This document shows, in pieces, positions 42,550-51,930 of a DNA stretch of 64,000 nucleotides (the first letter of the stretch is position 1; each line of letters starts with the position of its first letter). The notes beneath the pieces were generated by a model. It did no database searches and had not been told where the DNA came from. It saw only the letters and a list, made by a program, of their open reading frames with translations. A program made the translations under genes and the position numbers. The DNA lies in the NCBI RefSeq assembly GCF_027172205.1, contig NC_070617.1, positions 255,501 to 319,500 of the forward strand. Reading direction: 5' to 3'. The stretch comes from Podarcis raffonei. Taxonomy: Eukaryota > Chordata > Lepidosauria > Squamata > Lacertidae.

Positions 42550-43260
42550 TGCGCCCCCGGGATTGGCCTGGCGGGGCCGGAGAGGGGGGTTTGTGACATG
42601 GGCTGAGCTCACCAGGCTCCCCGGCAGGGAGCGGGAAGGGAAGGGCAGCCCCCAACCCCGTCCTCGAGGCCACGTGCCCCAAGGAGGCGCGCCCGGCGGG
42701 GGCCCCCAAAGGTCATCCAGCGCAACCCGCCCGCCGCCCCGCCCCCCAGCCTTCCGACGGGGGGAGGCTTCCGAGGCGGGGCTGGCAGAAGCGGGACTCC
42801 CGTCCCCGGGGGCTCCGGAGCGGAATGCCCCCCTCCCGGCCCGCCGGCCCTTCCGCCTCGGCCCCGTCCGGCCCGCCTCGCCCGCCTCACCTGCCGCCGG
42901 GGCTCCGCCGCCGCTCACCCGGAACCGGAAAGGCCCGCCAGGGGGCGGGGCAGTCCCACTTCCGGTCCCGCGCCACGCGCCTTTCTTTCCTCGTCTCTCC
43001 GCCTCCTCCTCTCGCGAGACTTCCCGTCTCTCTCGGGGCGCTTCTCCCTGAGGGCAGAGAAGGAAGGCGGACGGCCGAACGGGGCCAAGGTGCTGGCGAA
43101 GCAAAGAGCGCATGCGCTCCCCTCACGGCCCTAGCCTATCGCTTCTGCGCAGGCGCGGGGTACCGAATCCCCATTGGTTGGGTGCTCGCCCCGCCCAAAC
43201 CTGCGGGCGACCGACAGCAGTTGCTATGACGACGCGCCCACAAACCAGCCTCCTGCGCGT
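42550..43260 (-). promoter_or_regulatory. ISG20L2: ISG20L2 CpG-island promoter
   Basis: This very CpG-dense block lies about 1 kb upstream of the ISG20L2 coding start. It carries an inverted CCAAT box (ATTGG, 43173-43177), two NRF1-type sites (GCGCATGCGC at 43108-43117 and TGCGCAGGCGC at 43146-43156), an ETS site (ACTTCCGG, 42958-42965) and a GC box (GGGGGCGGGG, near 42941-42950). This is the standard set of a TATA-less housekeeping promoter. Possible first-exon donors on the minus strand are CGG|GTGAGC near 42917 and CAG|GTGAGG near 42890. Long open frames across the island on both strands are not genes. Confidence 0.75.
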
Positions 43261-43324
43261 CGGGTCGTACCATTTGACCGCGAGGGGGAGGCAGGCTGGC
43301 GCTGCATGTGGCGGGGGAGTCAGC

Positions 43325-43402
43325 TGTGGTTTTTTGACTACAGTTCCCATCATCCCTGGCCACTTGTCTTGCTAGCGAGGGATGATGGGAGTTGTAGTCC
43401 AA
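43325..43402. repeat. Palindromic hAT MITE core fragment
   Basis: ACTACAGTTCCCATCATCCC and GGGATGATGGGAGTTGTAGT form the central palindrome without the outer ends. The BovB copy to the right begins at its edge. Confidence 0.6.
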
Positions 43403-43990
43403 CAGCAGCAGAGACGTCACCTTCCGACAAAGGTCCGTCTAGTTCAAGCTCTGGTTTTCCCAGTAGTGATGTATGGAAGTGAGAGCTGGACCATCAAGAA
43501 GGCTGATCGCCGAAGAATGGATGCTTTTGAATTCTGGTGCTGGAGGAGACTCTTGAGAGTCCCATGGACTGCAAGAAGATCCAACCTCTCCATTCTGAAG
43601 GAAATCAGCCCTGAGTGCTCACTGGAAGGACAGATCCTGAAGCTGAGGCTCCAAGACTTTGGCCACCTCATGAGAAGAGAAGACTCCCTGGCAAAGACCC
43701 TGATGTTGGGAAAGATGTAGGGCGCAAGGAGAAGGGGACGCCAGAGGACGAGATGGTGGGACAGTGTTCTTGAAGCTACCAGCATGAGGGAGGCAGTGGA
43801 AGACAGGAGTGCCTGGCGTGCTCTGGTCCAGGGGGTCACAAAGAGGCGGACACGACTAAACAAGAAGAAGAAGCAGAAGAAGAAGAGGAGGAGGAGGAGG
43901 AATACCCTGCCCATCTGGAGGGCCTGGCGTGCTCTGGTCCAGGGGGTCACAAAGAGGCAGACATGACTAAACGACTCAACAACAACAAGG
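43403..43990 (+). mobile_element. BovB (RTE) LINE 3' end, copy 3
   Basis: It encodes MVFPV-type ORF2 sequence (ALVFPVVMYGSESWTIKKAD, FWCWRRLLRVPWTARRSN, FGHLMRREDSLAKTLMLGKM) with an early stop at 43718-43720. The 3' end is doubled: ACACGACTAAACAAGAAG at about 43849, a (GAA/GAG)n stretch, then a second terminal piece GGCGTGCTCTGGTCC... at 43926 with ACATGACTAAACGACTCAAC. Inactive. Confidence 0.85.
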
Positions 43991-43997
43991 GGTGGTC

Positions 43998-44020
43998 ACA
44001 CACACACACACACACACATG
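43998..44020. repeat. (CA)n microsatellite
   Basis: About 22 bases of CA just downstream of the BovB tail. Confidence 0.85.
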
Positions 44021-44780
44021 TCCACAAACATCAAATCTCTTTCATTGTAACTACAGGTAATGCAATAGGATTCCTTCTGCACATGGCCTTTGCAACACAG
44101 CTCAGTTACATGCTAACAAATATCTACAATATTTTAATCACTTTCAGACAAATTTCTCAAAGTCTCAGATTCAGTAGATTAGAAGGTACATATTAATTTC
44201 AGAAAAATAAGGCATCTCTCCACAATCATCATAATAAAGCATCTCCCCTTCACCAGAGTGGGGTACAAATAAAAGCATCATCGTCCTCTGACTTTCCCTT
44301 ATTGGACGTATTGAAGCAGAGCTTGAATGTCTGCCAGGGATTCTTCAGCTGTGATTCCTGGCTTGCTGCTGGCAGGGCTCCCTCCTAACTCTACAATTCT
44401 ATTATTCTATTATTCCCAAATTGGGAAGGGTCCCCTTTTTGGGGATCCATGTTCTCTATTACGTACTGGATATGATTTCTTGCACTTGAGCCACGAGGTG
44501 GCAGCCTATGCCCATCAATATTGCATTTACAACCTGCTCAGGACTGGGGCAAAGTGAGAGCACAAGACCCCTGTTACTTGATCTGGCCAAAGACCCCCCA
44601 CCCCAGTTCAGCTTCTTCTTCTCACAGAGGCCAACAGAGCCCCCTCTGTTGAAGGAGATGTATCATCCAAGCCCAGATTTTAAAAATGTAGGAAGATGAG
44701 AAGAGTGACCTTGAAGTTTGCTAGCTGCTGGGACAGCAAACTGAGCAGCAGCCCCCTCGTCTTCCTCCACAGGGTGACGC
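44021..44780. other. Unassigned intergenic sequence with a CR1 tail
   Basis: A CR1 3' end in sense orientation is seen at 44335-44412 (CAGCTGTGATTCCTGGC, then ACTCTACAATTCTATTATTC). The rest is AT-rich and unassigned. Confidence 0.45.
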
Positions 44781-44794
44781 AGATCGTTTTCCTT

Positions 44795-45005
44795 TCTAAA
44801 TTATAGTCCCCATGAAAAGTCACCCATGTTTGAGTGCAAATTGCTCCTAATAGGCACATGTACAATTTTGCCTAATAGACACATTTTTTTGCGAAGCAAT
44901 TCCCCCGAAGGCAATACATTCTTTTGTATGCTATTTTCACTAATATGGATGAATTTTAAATCCACAATTTGCCCTAATCTGTTTATTAATATAGACATTG
45001 CTTGC
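44795..45005. repeat. Internally repetitive AT-rich sequence, unknown
   Basis: Short related phrases recur every 30-45 bases: CTCCTAATAGGCACATG, GCCTAATAGACACATTT, TTCACTAATATGGATG and CCCTAATCTGTTTATTAATAT, each next to an AATTTTGCC/CAATTTGCC-like piece. It could be a decayed tandem array or part of a LINE. Not identified. Confidence 0.4.
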
Positions 45006-45049
45006 CTGGAGAACTGTACTTCAAAATTTGGGGAAGTGCAAATTCTTTC

Positions 45050-45302
45050 AAATTACAAGAAAGGAGATTCCATCTAAAGATTAGGAATAATAATAATAAT
45101 AATAATAGTAATTTTATTATTTATACCCCACCCATCTGGGAATTTTCTGACACTAAAAGCTGTTTGACAGTGGAACAGAAAGTGGTGGACTTTTTAAAGC
45201 GTAAGTCAGACGGCCATCTGCTAGGCATTCTGAGCTGTGGTTCCTGCATTGCAGAGGGTTGGACTAGATGACCCTTGGTGTCCCTTCTGACTCTATGATT
45301 CA
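45050..45302 (+). repeat. CR1 LINE 3' end, split by an L2 tail
   Basis: It runs from GAAAGGAGATTCCATCTAAAG and resumes at AATTTTCTGACACTAAAAGC, then CTGTGGTTCCTGCATTGCAG, GGACTAGATGACCCTTGG and the CR1 tail. Bases about 45090-45140 are a foreign insert. Confidence 0.7.
45090..45140 (-). repeat. Short L2 3' tail nested in CR1
   Basis: (AAT)n followed by TTTTATTATTTATACCCCAC matches the extreme 3' end of the L2-type LINE (compare 14850 and 61920). GGAAT occurs at both sides. Confidence 0.6.
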
Positions 45303-45309
45303 GTGCATT

Positions 45310-45815
45310 TTCAGTTCCCATATTGTTTGGGAAAGTGCAGATTAGGCAGGTTCATCTTCCAGTGCAAAAGGGATCAATTTTCTCCCCCCGCCCTTGCATT
45401 TTATAGATGAACTGCAATCAATGCTTTCTGTTCCACACACTCTGAGCGAGGCCGACCTGTTGCCGCTCCCTCGATGGGCAAAGAGCCAGAAAGGTCAGGA
45501 CTTCATCTGTGTGAACCGGGCAAGATCTAAGCTCTGCTGTGATGAATTCTTCCAGTCACCCCCCGGGGGCCTGCGCAGCGGCCGTCAGTCTTCCTGGCGC
45601 TTGGCATTTTTGCCGTTTCAGAGAATTTTTGAGGGCCTCTGCGGGCCCAGGAATATTGAGGCAACAATTCACACTCAACACTAAACAAGACATCAGCAAA
45701 AATTGGGAAAGTCTGAAAAGGGAGCCTCAGTGGGATAAATGCGTGGACCACAGAAGAACCAAGCGGGGGGAGGTTTGATTCTGTTCCATGACGGCAAACT
45801 TAAGAACATGTGAAT
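45310..45815. other. Unassigned intergenic sequence
   Basis: Mostly unique sequence. The last about 20 bases before the LTR (ACTTAAGAACATGTGAAT) look like the start of the CR1 that resumes after it. Confidence 0.4.
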
Positions 45816-46245
45816 TGTTAGAATTTCTGCTCCGTGATTGCAGTCATGGGATTGTTGTCCATCCCATGACAGTGTATGTTTGACTCCACAGAGTGGGAAG
45901 TGACGGAGACAGGATGTTTGTGTTCCTGTGTTCCGTGAAGTGGGACTATTGTTCTTTGTTCTTTTTCTCTTTGCTGTCTGATGCTAGAGAGAGAGGGAGC
46001 CATGTTGCAGTGCTCCATGTGTGTTTATATGCAAATAAAGTAGATTAGCCAAAATGCTGAGTTGCTGAGGTCTGTTACGTGAAATGCACAAACTCTGTGG
46101 ATCCCTAAGTGTGCCGGTGTCAGTGATGTTCGGGCTGAAGAAAGCTTTTGAAGCTCCCGAATGATCGAGCAGGAGGGAGAGAACATGCCAGTCAGGCATG
46201 TGTCTCTGCCAGGGTCCTACGGAAGTATAGGCTGAACTCTTGACA
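45816..46245 (+). mobile_element. Solo LTR of an old retrovirus-like element, copy 1
   Basis: A 430-bp unit begins TGTTAGAATTTCTGCTC, ends CTCTTGACA and has an AATAAA polyadenylation signal inside. It matches the unit at 61524-62046. It sits inside an antisense CR1. No internal genes accompany it, so it is a fossil left by recombination. A target duplication is no longer clear here. Family not resolved (ERV or Gypsy type). Confidence 0.75.
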
Positions 46246-46585
46246 TCGGAAGAGCCCTGCAGGGTTAGACAAACAGCCCATCTAGTCCAGCTTCCAGTTT
46301 TCATAGTGGACCCTCAAATGCACCAAAAGGGAAACCCACAAGCAGAAACTCAGTGCATGAGCCCCCTCCCCTCCTGCGGTTTCCAGCAACTGGTATTATT
46401 CAGAAGCATCACCGCCTCATAGCTATCATCGCAAGCATCCTTCAGTGACCCTTTCCTCCTCCATGAATTTGTCCCATCCTCCTTAAAATCCACCCAGGTT
46501 GCTGGCCATCGCTGCCTCCTGTGGCAGGGAGTTCCACAGAACTCTGCTCTGTGTGAATAAATCCTTTCTCTCTCCACCTGCTAGA
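46246..46585 (-). repeat. CR1 LINE 3' region, antisense
   Basis: AAGAGCCCTGCAGGGTTAGA, CCCATCTAGTCCAGCTTCC, CCTCCATGAATTTGTCCCATCC and GGCAGGGAGTTCCACAG. Confidence 0.7.
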
Positions 46586-47030
46586 GGTAGCCTGGCGGCC
46601 TTTATTAACTTCCCTTTCCTCCTTCCCAGCCTCAAGGGCTGCCAGCTACAATGCTTCCTGAGAGCTGATTTCAAGACTCCAGGCGGCTGGCCCAGGAGAG
46701 CTCCCCCTGCCTTGCAGCAGAGCGGATCTGGGCCCAGTAACTGCAAAGAGGGCAAGAGTAGCTGCAGCCGGAGCTAAGGACAAGTGGAGCCAAAGATATC
46801 CAGTTTCATCTGCATTCTCCTCCCGGCTAAGTTCCAAAAGGGGCAACACTGAGACAGCCACGCCATCCCCTGGACTTTGCCCCCACCAACGAAATATTTG
46901 AGGGGGCTGGGAATGGATGGGCATTGCCATTCAAATGGTGTGTGCGCACCGTGTCATGTGATCGATTGTGTTCCGCAGGGCTTGCCTCCCTCCTCCAATA
47001 TTTTATTCAAGCAGATGGGTGCTGGCTGAG
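46586..47030. other. Unassigned intergenic sequence
   Basis: No gene or clear repeat. Confidence 0.4.
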
Positions 47031-47044
47031 GTTGGGGGCAGCTG

Positions 47045-47240
47045 AGAACCTAAGGAGAGCCTGGCTGCTGGATCAGGCCAAGAGGCGGCCAACTAGCCCA
47101 GCAGCCTGTTCCCTCCTGATGCCTGGGCCTAAAGAGAAACCCAGGAGGAGGACCCAAGAGCCCTGTCTCCTCCCGGGGCCATTCAGAAGCATTCTCAAAT
47201 CTTATTTTAAAGCCAGCCAAGTTGGTTGGAGGTTGCAAGG
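47045..47240 (-). repeat. CR1 LINE piece, antisense
   Basis: GAGAGCCTGGCTGCTGGATC, then AACTAGCCCAGCAGCCTGTTC and AAGCCAGCCAAGTTGGTTGG. Confidence 0.65.
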
Positions 47241-47244
47241 CTTC

Positions 47245-47400
47245 TGAATCCCTGGAAACTGCAGAAGGGGAGAATTGCTCTTGTTCCTGGTCCCGTTTGC
47301 AGGTTTCACACAGGGATCTGGTTGGCCACTGAGGACAGGATTCAGGAAGAGATGGCCCATTGGCCTGATCCAGCGGACTCTCCTTGTGTTTCTATGTCAG
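47245..47400 (+). repeat. CR1 LINE 3' piece, sense
   Basis: CTGGAAACTGCAGAAGGGGA, GGGATCTGGTTGGCCACTGA and GGCCTGATCCAGCGGACTC. It lies tail to tail with the previous antisense copy. Confidence 0.65.
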
Positions 47401-47530
47401 TATGACCGGTCCAAGGTCACCCATGTGAGCTTCATGGCTGAGCGGAGGATTCGAACCCTGGTCTCTCCCAGGTCCCAGTCAGACACGCCTGTTGCCACTG
47501 GCTGGTGGGGCCACGACACCACAGGCCCCG
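47400..47530 (-). repeat. MIR/CORE-like SINE, antisense
   Basis: CCAAGGTCACCCATGTGAGC, GAGGATTCGAACCCTGGTC and TCCCAGTCAGACAC are the reverse complement of a MIR-type SINE head and core. Confidence 0.6.
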
Positions 47531-48567
47531 CAAAGCATCTGATGTGCTGAACTCGCCAAACACTGCTTGGAATGGTGGCATTCGTCTGAGGCATTTCTGT
47601 TTGTGATGGGGAGGGGATGAGCACTAAGCCTCATTCGACCTGCATTAGATCTATTACTCGGACGGTTGTGTGACTTAATCAAGCTTTAGCTTCCCGATGC
47701 CTGCATTTTACGCCTGCCCCCGCAAAGGTGACTGCGAGATTTTGCAAGAAACCCCCCCCCCACCCACACATATATATGCGTGTTATATTTTATTTTTGTT
47801 ACCGATCAGCGAGGGCTCCGCTCGGAAAATAAAGCATCCACTCGCTCAAGTGAGCAGGCGATAAAAGCGCTGGCAGTGGAAAGAATGAGCACTGTATATC
47901 AGAGGCCTCTGAGGGATGAGACTCCGCTCCAGAATGCAAAGGAGGCTCCTTGCAGGGAGAAAGCAAGCCAGGCCAGTGGGGGCTTTCCCGCAGATGCGCT
48001 GGGTGTCTACATGCGGGGAGAAGAGGGTTTTGCTTTTTAAAAATGAACAAACAAAATGAGAGGCATTCCAAAATTTGACCTTCCCACCGCCCCATGCGCC
48101 TGCCATCATCTGTAGTGAAACAGCCCAAGGAGGTCCTTGCCACATGATTCTGGTATGGTCCTATTCAGGTCTCGGCCATGTGAATCTGGAAAATGTGCCT
48201 CCTCCATTGTTAGGCTGCACTCAGGCGGCACCTTGTTCTGGTTTCCCTGAATGCTAACTTCCACATTATATTTGAGCTTTCATAAAAGCCACTTCTGGAA
48301 ATAGAGCAGAACCTAGTGCAGGTACGTGTAATTGGCTTCCAGGAAGAAGGGGAAAAAATACGTGCTTGCAAATAACAGGGAAACGAGAGCTAAACTTGCT
48401 CTGGATTCTGCTGGATTTCCAGAAGCAGTTTCAAGATTGAGAGGAAGCTCAGATACAATGCGGAAATTCACAGGAGAAGGTCAGGAAGTTGAGATAAACT
48501 GCCGTGTGAACCGAGCCTGAGCTTCCCCACTTCAGTCCAAGCCCTGGAGAAGCCATGCATGCCAACA
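47531..48567. other. Unassigned intergenic sequence
   Basis: No gene or firm repeat. Bases 47590-47905 and 48235-48520 look unique. Confidence 0.4.
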
Positions 48568-48575
48568 GCTTACAG

Positions 48576-48710
48576 CAGGCATCCCCAAACTCGGCCTCCA
48601 TATGTTTTGGGACTACAATTCCCATCATCCCTGACCACTGGTCCTGTTAGCTAGGGATGATGGGAGTTGTATTCCCAAAACATCTGGAGGGCCAAGTTTG
48701 GGGATGCCTG
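48576..48710. mobile_element. Palindromic hAT MITE, copy 3
   Basis: The 135-bp copy has perfect 8-bp duplications GCTTACAG at 48568-48575 and 48711-48718. It starts CAGGCATCCCCAAACTCGG and ends GTTTGGGGATGCCTG. Confidence 0.9.
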
Positions 48711-48842
48711 GCTTACAGCAAGGGTGAAGGATGTTTTTCGGTTTGGGGCTGAGATCCACCCCCAACCTTCCGGGAGCTGCATGGCAGAGATGGGCGGGGC
48801 AGAGGCAAAAGTGGGTGGAGCAACGAATGCATATTTTACGTC

Positions 48843-49059
48843 AAAGTGCAAGTAGATAAATAGGTACCACTTTGGCGGGAAGGTAAACAGCGTTTTTGTG
48901 GGCTGTTCTGGTTCGCCAGAAGCGGCTTAGTCCTGCTGGCCACATGACCCGGAAGCTGTACGCTGGCTCCCTCGGCCAGTAAAGCGAGATGAGCGCTGCA
49001 ACCCCAGAGTCAGCCATGACCGGACCTAATGGTCAGGGGTCCCTTTACCTTTACCTTTA
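48843..49059 (+). mobile_element. Sauria-type tRNA SINE, copy D (5'-truncated)
   Basis: It starts inside the body at CAAAGTGCAAGTAGATAAAT and ends CAGGGGTCCCTTTACC with an extra CTTTA unit. The tRNA head is missing. Confidence 0.85.
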
Positions 49060-49259
49060 GGCCAATCCCCGGCCCCACAGCAGTGTGCCTTCCAAGCAGG
49101 CCACCAGGGGGCGATATCAGAGCCAAAGCATTCAACGCAGCTGGGAAGGAGGGCTGGCGAGGGGCGTGGTCTGAGGGGGCGTGGCTGAGGAGGGTTCAAA
49201 GGGCCGGATAGAGAGGGCTGGAGGGCCACATGCGACCCTTCCCCACCCCTGAGTTTACA

Positions 49260-50020
49260 GCTTAAGGAACACGATTCTTCCTTTTCCTCTCCTTGCAGGT
49301 AGAAGGAGGCAAGATGCAGATTTATGCAAATGCTGTTTGACTCACTCGCCTCTTTGTCACCCTGTTTCTTTCTTTCTTTCTAAAAGTGCTGGGACCCCCC
49401 AGCTGAGCAGCGATTTCTCTCTCTCCCTCCCTCCCTCTGTAATTACAGATCATCTCCTCTCCCCGGCACGCATAATTATGACACTAGGGATGTAGAGCAC
49501 AAAAAATAAAAATCACCCTTGAGATGGGAGGGTGAGAGAGCGGGAGCGCCAAGCGAGGCTTAATCTGTGTTGTTTGCTAAGTAGATTTTACTCCTCCCAT
49601 AAAAATGATGTGATGCAGGAATGCAGATGTTTATGGCCCCTCTCGCTTCAGCAGAAAATGTACCGTTGCAGGTTCCCTTTCCTCCCAAAAAATGGGGGGA
49701 GAGAAGTCCGGAGAGATCACCGGAGGAATCTTCTGGCACGCGATGTGCCGGGTTCGGCAGGGCGCGGGAGAGACGCTGCCCTTCCCTACAATCGTCTTCG
49801 CGGTGAAACAAATAACCACCCGAAATTATTCAGCCTCCCGGTGAATCATTTCCAGAACACCTCGTCATTTATCCGAGGGCTTCTCTTCCCACCCTCTCTC
49901 GCCCTCGCCGGCTCCCGTTTTATCACAGGCTGGATAAACTCGAACTTAATATAGCCAATTTGTTTAAAGGCAATTTCTGTGGAATTGGGAGCGGCTGGCA
50001 AATGGGGTCGTATTTTGGGA
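49260..50020. other. Unique block, strongest candidate for a conserved enhancer
   Basis: About 750 bp carry no recognised transposon in an otherwise repeat-filled gap. They contain an octamer-type POU site (TTTATGCAAATGC, near 49320), homeodomain-like cores (CTGTAATTACAG at about 49437, CGCATAATTATGAC at 49468), CGAAATTATTCAGCC and TTAATATAGCCAATTTG. Open frames on both strands show no domain. The texture fits a developmental enhancer between ISG20L2 and KIRREL1, but conservation is not tested. Confidence 0.4.
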
Positions 50021-50114
50021 CTGGAGCGAGAATGATGGGGTGGTTGGAGAAGCACATGCTCAGGAAGGGAATCTTTCCCCAAAAATTAAGCAACCACCTC
50101 TATGAATTCTTCTT

Positions 50115-50222
50115 CCCGACTTCCTGTAATGGGCATCTGCTAGGCCCCTGGGAGAACGAGAGACTGGACTAGACGGGCCTCCCTGGGCCTGATTCAGCAG
50201 TCAGGCTCTTATGAAAGAGGGC
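50115..50222 (+). repeat. CR1 LINE 3' piece, sense
   Basis: GGGCATCTGCTAGGCCCCTG, GACTGGACTAGACGGGCC and CCTGATTCAGCAGTCAGGCTC. Confidence 0.65.
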
Positions 50223-50253
50223 ATCAAATTGCAGCCACTGCTACCCGTGATTT

Positions 50254-50863
50254 GTTGTTGTCCTTGAGTCGTGTCCGCCTCTTTGTGACCCCCTGGACCA
50301 GAGCACGCCAGGCCCTCCTGTCTTCCACTGCCTCCCTCATGCTGGTAGCTTCGAGAACACTGTCCCACCATCTCGTCCTCTGTCGTCCCCTTCTCCTTGT
50401 GCCCTCCATCTTTCCCAACATCAGGGTCTTTTCCAGGGAGTCTTCTCTTCTCATGAGGTGGCCAAAGTCTTGGAGCCTCAGCTTCAGGATCTGTCCTTCC
50501 AGTGAGCACTCAGGGCTGATTTCCTTCAGAATGGAGAGGTTGGATCTTCTTGCAGTCCATGGGACTCTCAAGAGTCTCCTCCAGCACCAGAATTCAAAAG
50601 CATCCATTCTTCAGCGATCAGCCTTCTTTATGGTCCAGCTCTCACTTCCATACATCACTACTGGGAAAACCAGAGCTTGAACTATACGGACCTTTGTTGG
50701 CAAGGTGATGTTTCTGCTTTGTAAGATGCTGTCTAGGTTTGTCATTGCTTTCTCCCAAGAAGCAGGCGTCTTTTAATTTCGTGACTGCTGTCACCATCTG
50801 CAGTGATCATGGAGCCCAAGAAAGTAAAATCTCTCACTGCCTCCATTTCTTCCCGTGAAATCA
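50254..50863 (-). mobile_element. BovB (RTE) LINE 3' end, copy 4
   Basis: Minus-strand sequence encodes FEFWCWRRLLRVPWTARRSN, GQILKLRLQDFGHLMRRED and the end VTKRRTRLKDNN, with the upstream YGSESWTIK part in a broken frame. The insertion is 610 bp, 5'-truncated, and flanked by perfect 13-bp duplications CTACCCGTGATTT at 50241-50253 and 50864-50876. Confidence 0.92.
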
Positions 50864-51109
50864 CTACCCGTGATTTACCTGGGTGTAAACCTCGTTGAAC
50901 TCAAGGCAGGCTAGTTTCTGAGTAGACACGGGCAGGATTACACGCTTGGTCTGGGATGGACCCTTGCAGATTTTGCAAAGCCTTTTCAAAGGTGCAACAC
51001 CAGCCCTGCATCCTCCTCATGCTTATTTCAAAGGCTAGCAGCCATTGCGGCTGAGTGTGCATTGCGGCAATGTGCTTCTGAATGATGCCAGTTCCTGGGC
51101 ATTTCAGGT

Positions 51110-51330
51110 GGGGAGAGCCGCGCAGCTCCTGCTTGTGGGTTTCCCAAGGAGCCAGGCACCTGGCTGGCCACTGTGAGAAGAGGAGGCTGCACTAGGTGGG
51201 CCATTGGCCCGATCCATTAGGTTCTTCTGGTGCTCTTGAAGAGCCTCCAGGTCCAGAGGCAGTCTATCTCGATTCCTAGGGGGCTTTTTGGCCATGGTGA
51301 GAACAGGAAGCTGGGGCAGATGGGTCCTCA
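51110..51330 (+). repeat. CR1 LINE 3' region, sense
   Basis: GGCACCTGGCTGGCCACTGTG, GAGCCTCCAGGTCCAGAGGC and CTATCTCGATTCCTAGG. Confidence 0.7.
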
Positions 51331-51574
51331 CTCTTCTGCCCCGTAGGCAGTATCTCCCAGCTTCATTCCCTGACAGCTTCTCCAGGGACGACTAGGAACC
51401 GCTCCCTAGTTGCAAGAAAACCTAGAGAAGCGCTGATGGTCATCTGGAGTCTAGACAGGGCGGAGCTGGATGGGCAAATGGTTTGACTCTGCTGAAGGCA
51501 GTTTCATCAGTTCCCTGCTAAACCAGCACTTCATCCAGAAATCAGGAGGACTGGAATCTTACTTCATTTTAATG

Positions 51575-51635
51575 GGACTAGGCTGTCGTGCAATGCAGCC
51601 ACTTTGCACGCAGAAGGTCCCGGGTTCAGTCATAA
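51575..51635 (+). repeat. tRNA-like SINE head
   Basis: CGTGCAATGCAGCCACTTTG, CACGCAGAAGGTCCCGGGTTC. Only the head is present. Confidence 0.45.
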
Positions 51636-51930
51636 GAACAAATGAAGACCCAGGTGGATGAGGCCACTAGGGGCCCATCTGGTGCGCCTCCTGTTCTCAC
51701 CACGGGCTCCCAGAGGCCCTTCATAGAAAACCCGCCCCAGAGCCCCCTCTCCTCTTGCGCCTTTGTAAGCATTCCTGCATCCGACCCTGGAAGCGCATCA
51801 TGGCTAGGATGCGTCAATAGCCCTCTCCCGCTCCCTGAATCTGCGCGATCCTCTCTTAAAGCCTCCCAGGCTGGTGGCCCTTTCTGCCTCCTGCGGGAAG
51901 GAGTTCCACAGGTTGATCCATGCGCCCTCT
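51636..51930 (-). repeat. CR1 LINE region, antisense
   Basis: GGGGCCCATCTGGTGCGCC, CAGGCTGGTGGCCCTTTCTG and GGGAAGGAGTTCCACAGG. Confidence 0.65.

Noticed and set aside
42218-43113. Open frames of 277 codons (plus) and 254 codons (minus)
   Set aside because: Both cover the same CpG island promoter; they are Pro/Gly/Arg/Ala-rich low-complexity translations without a domain.
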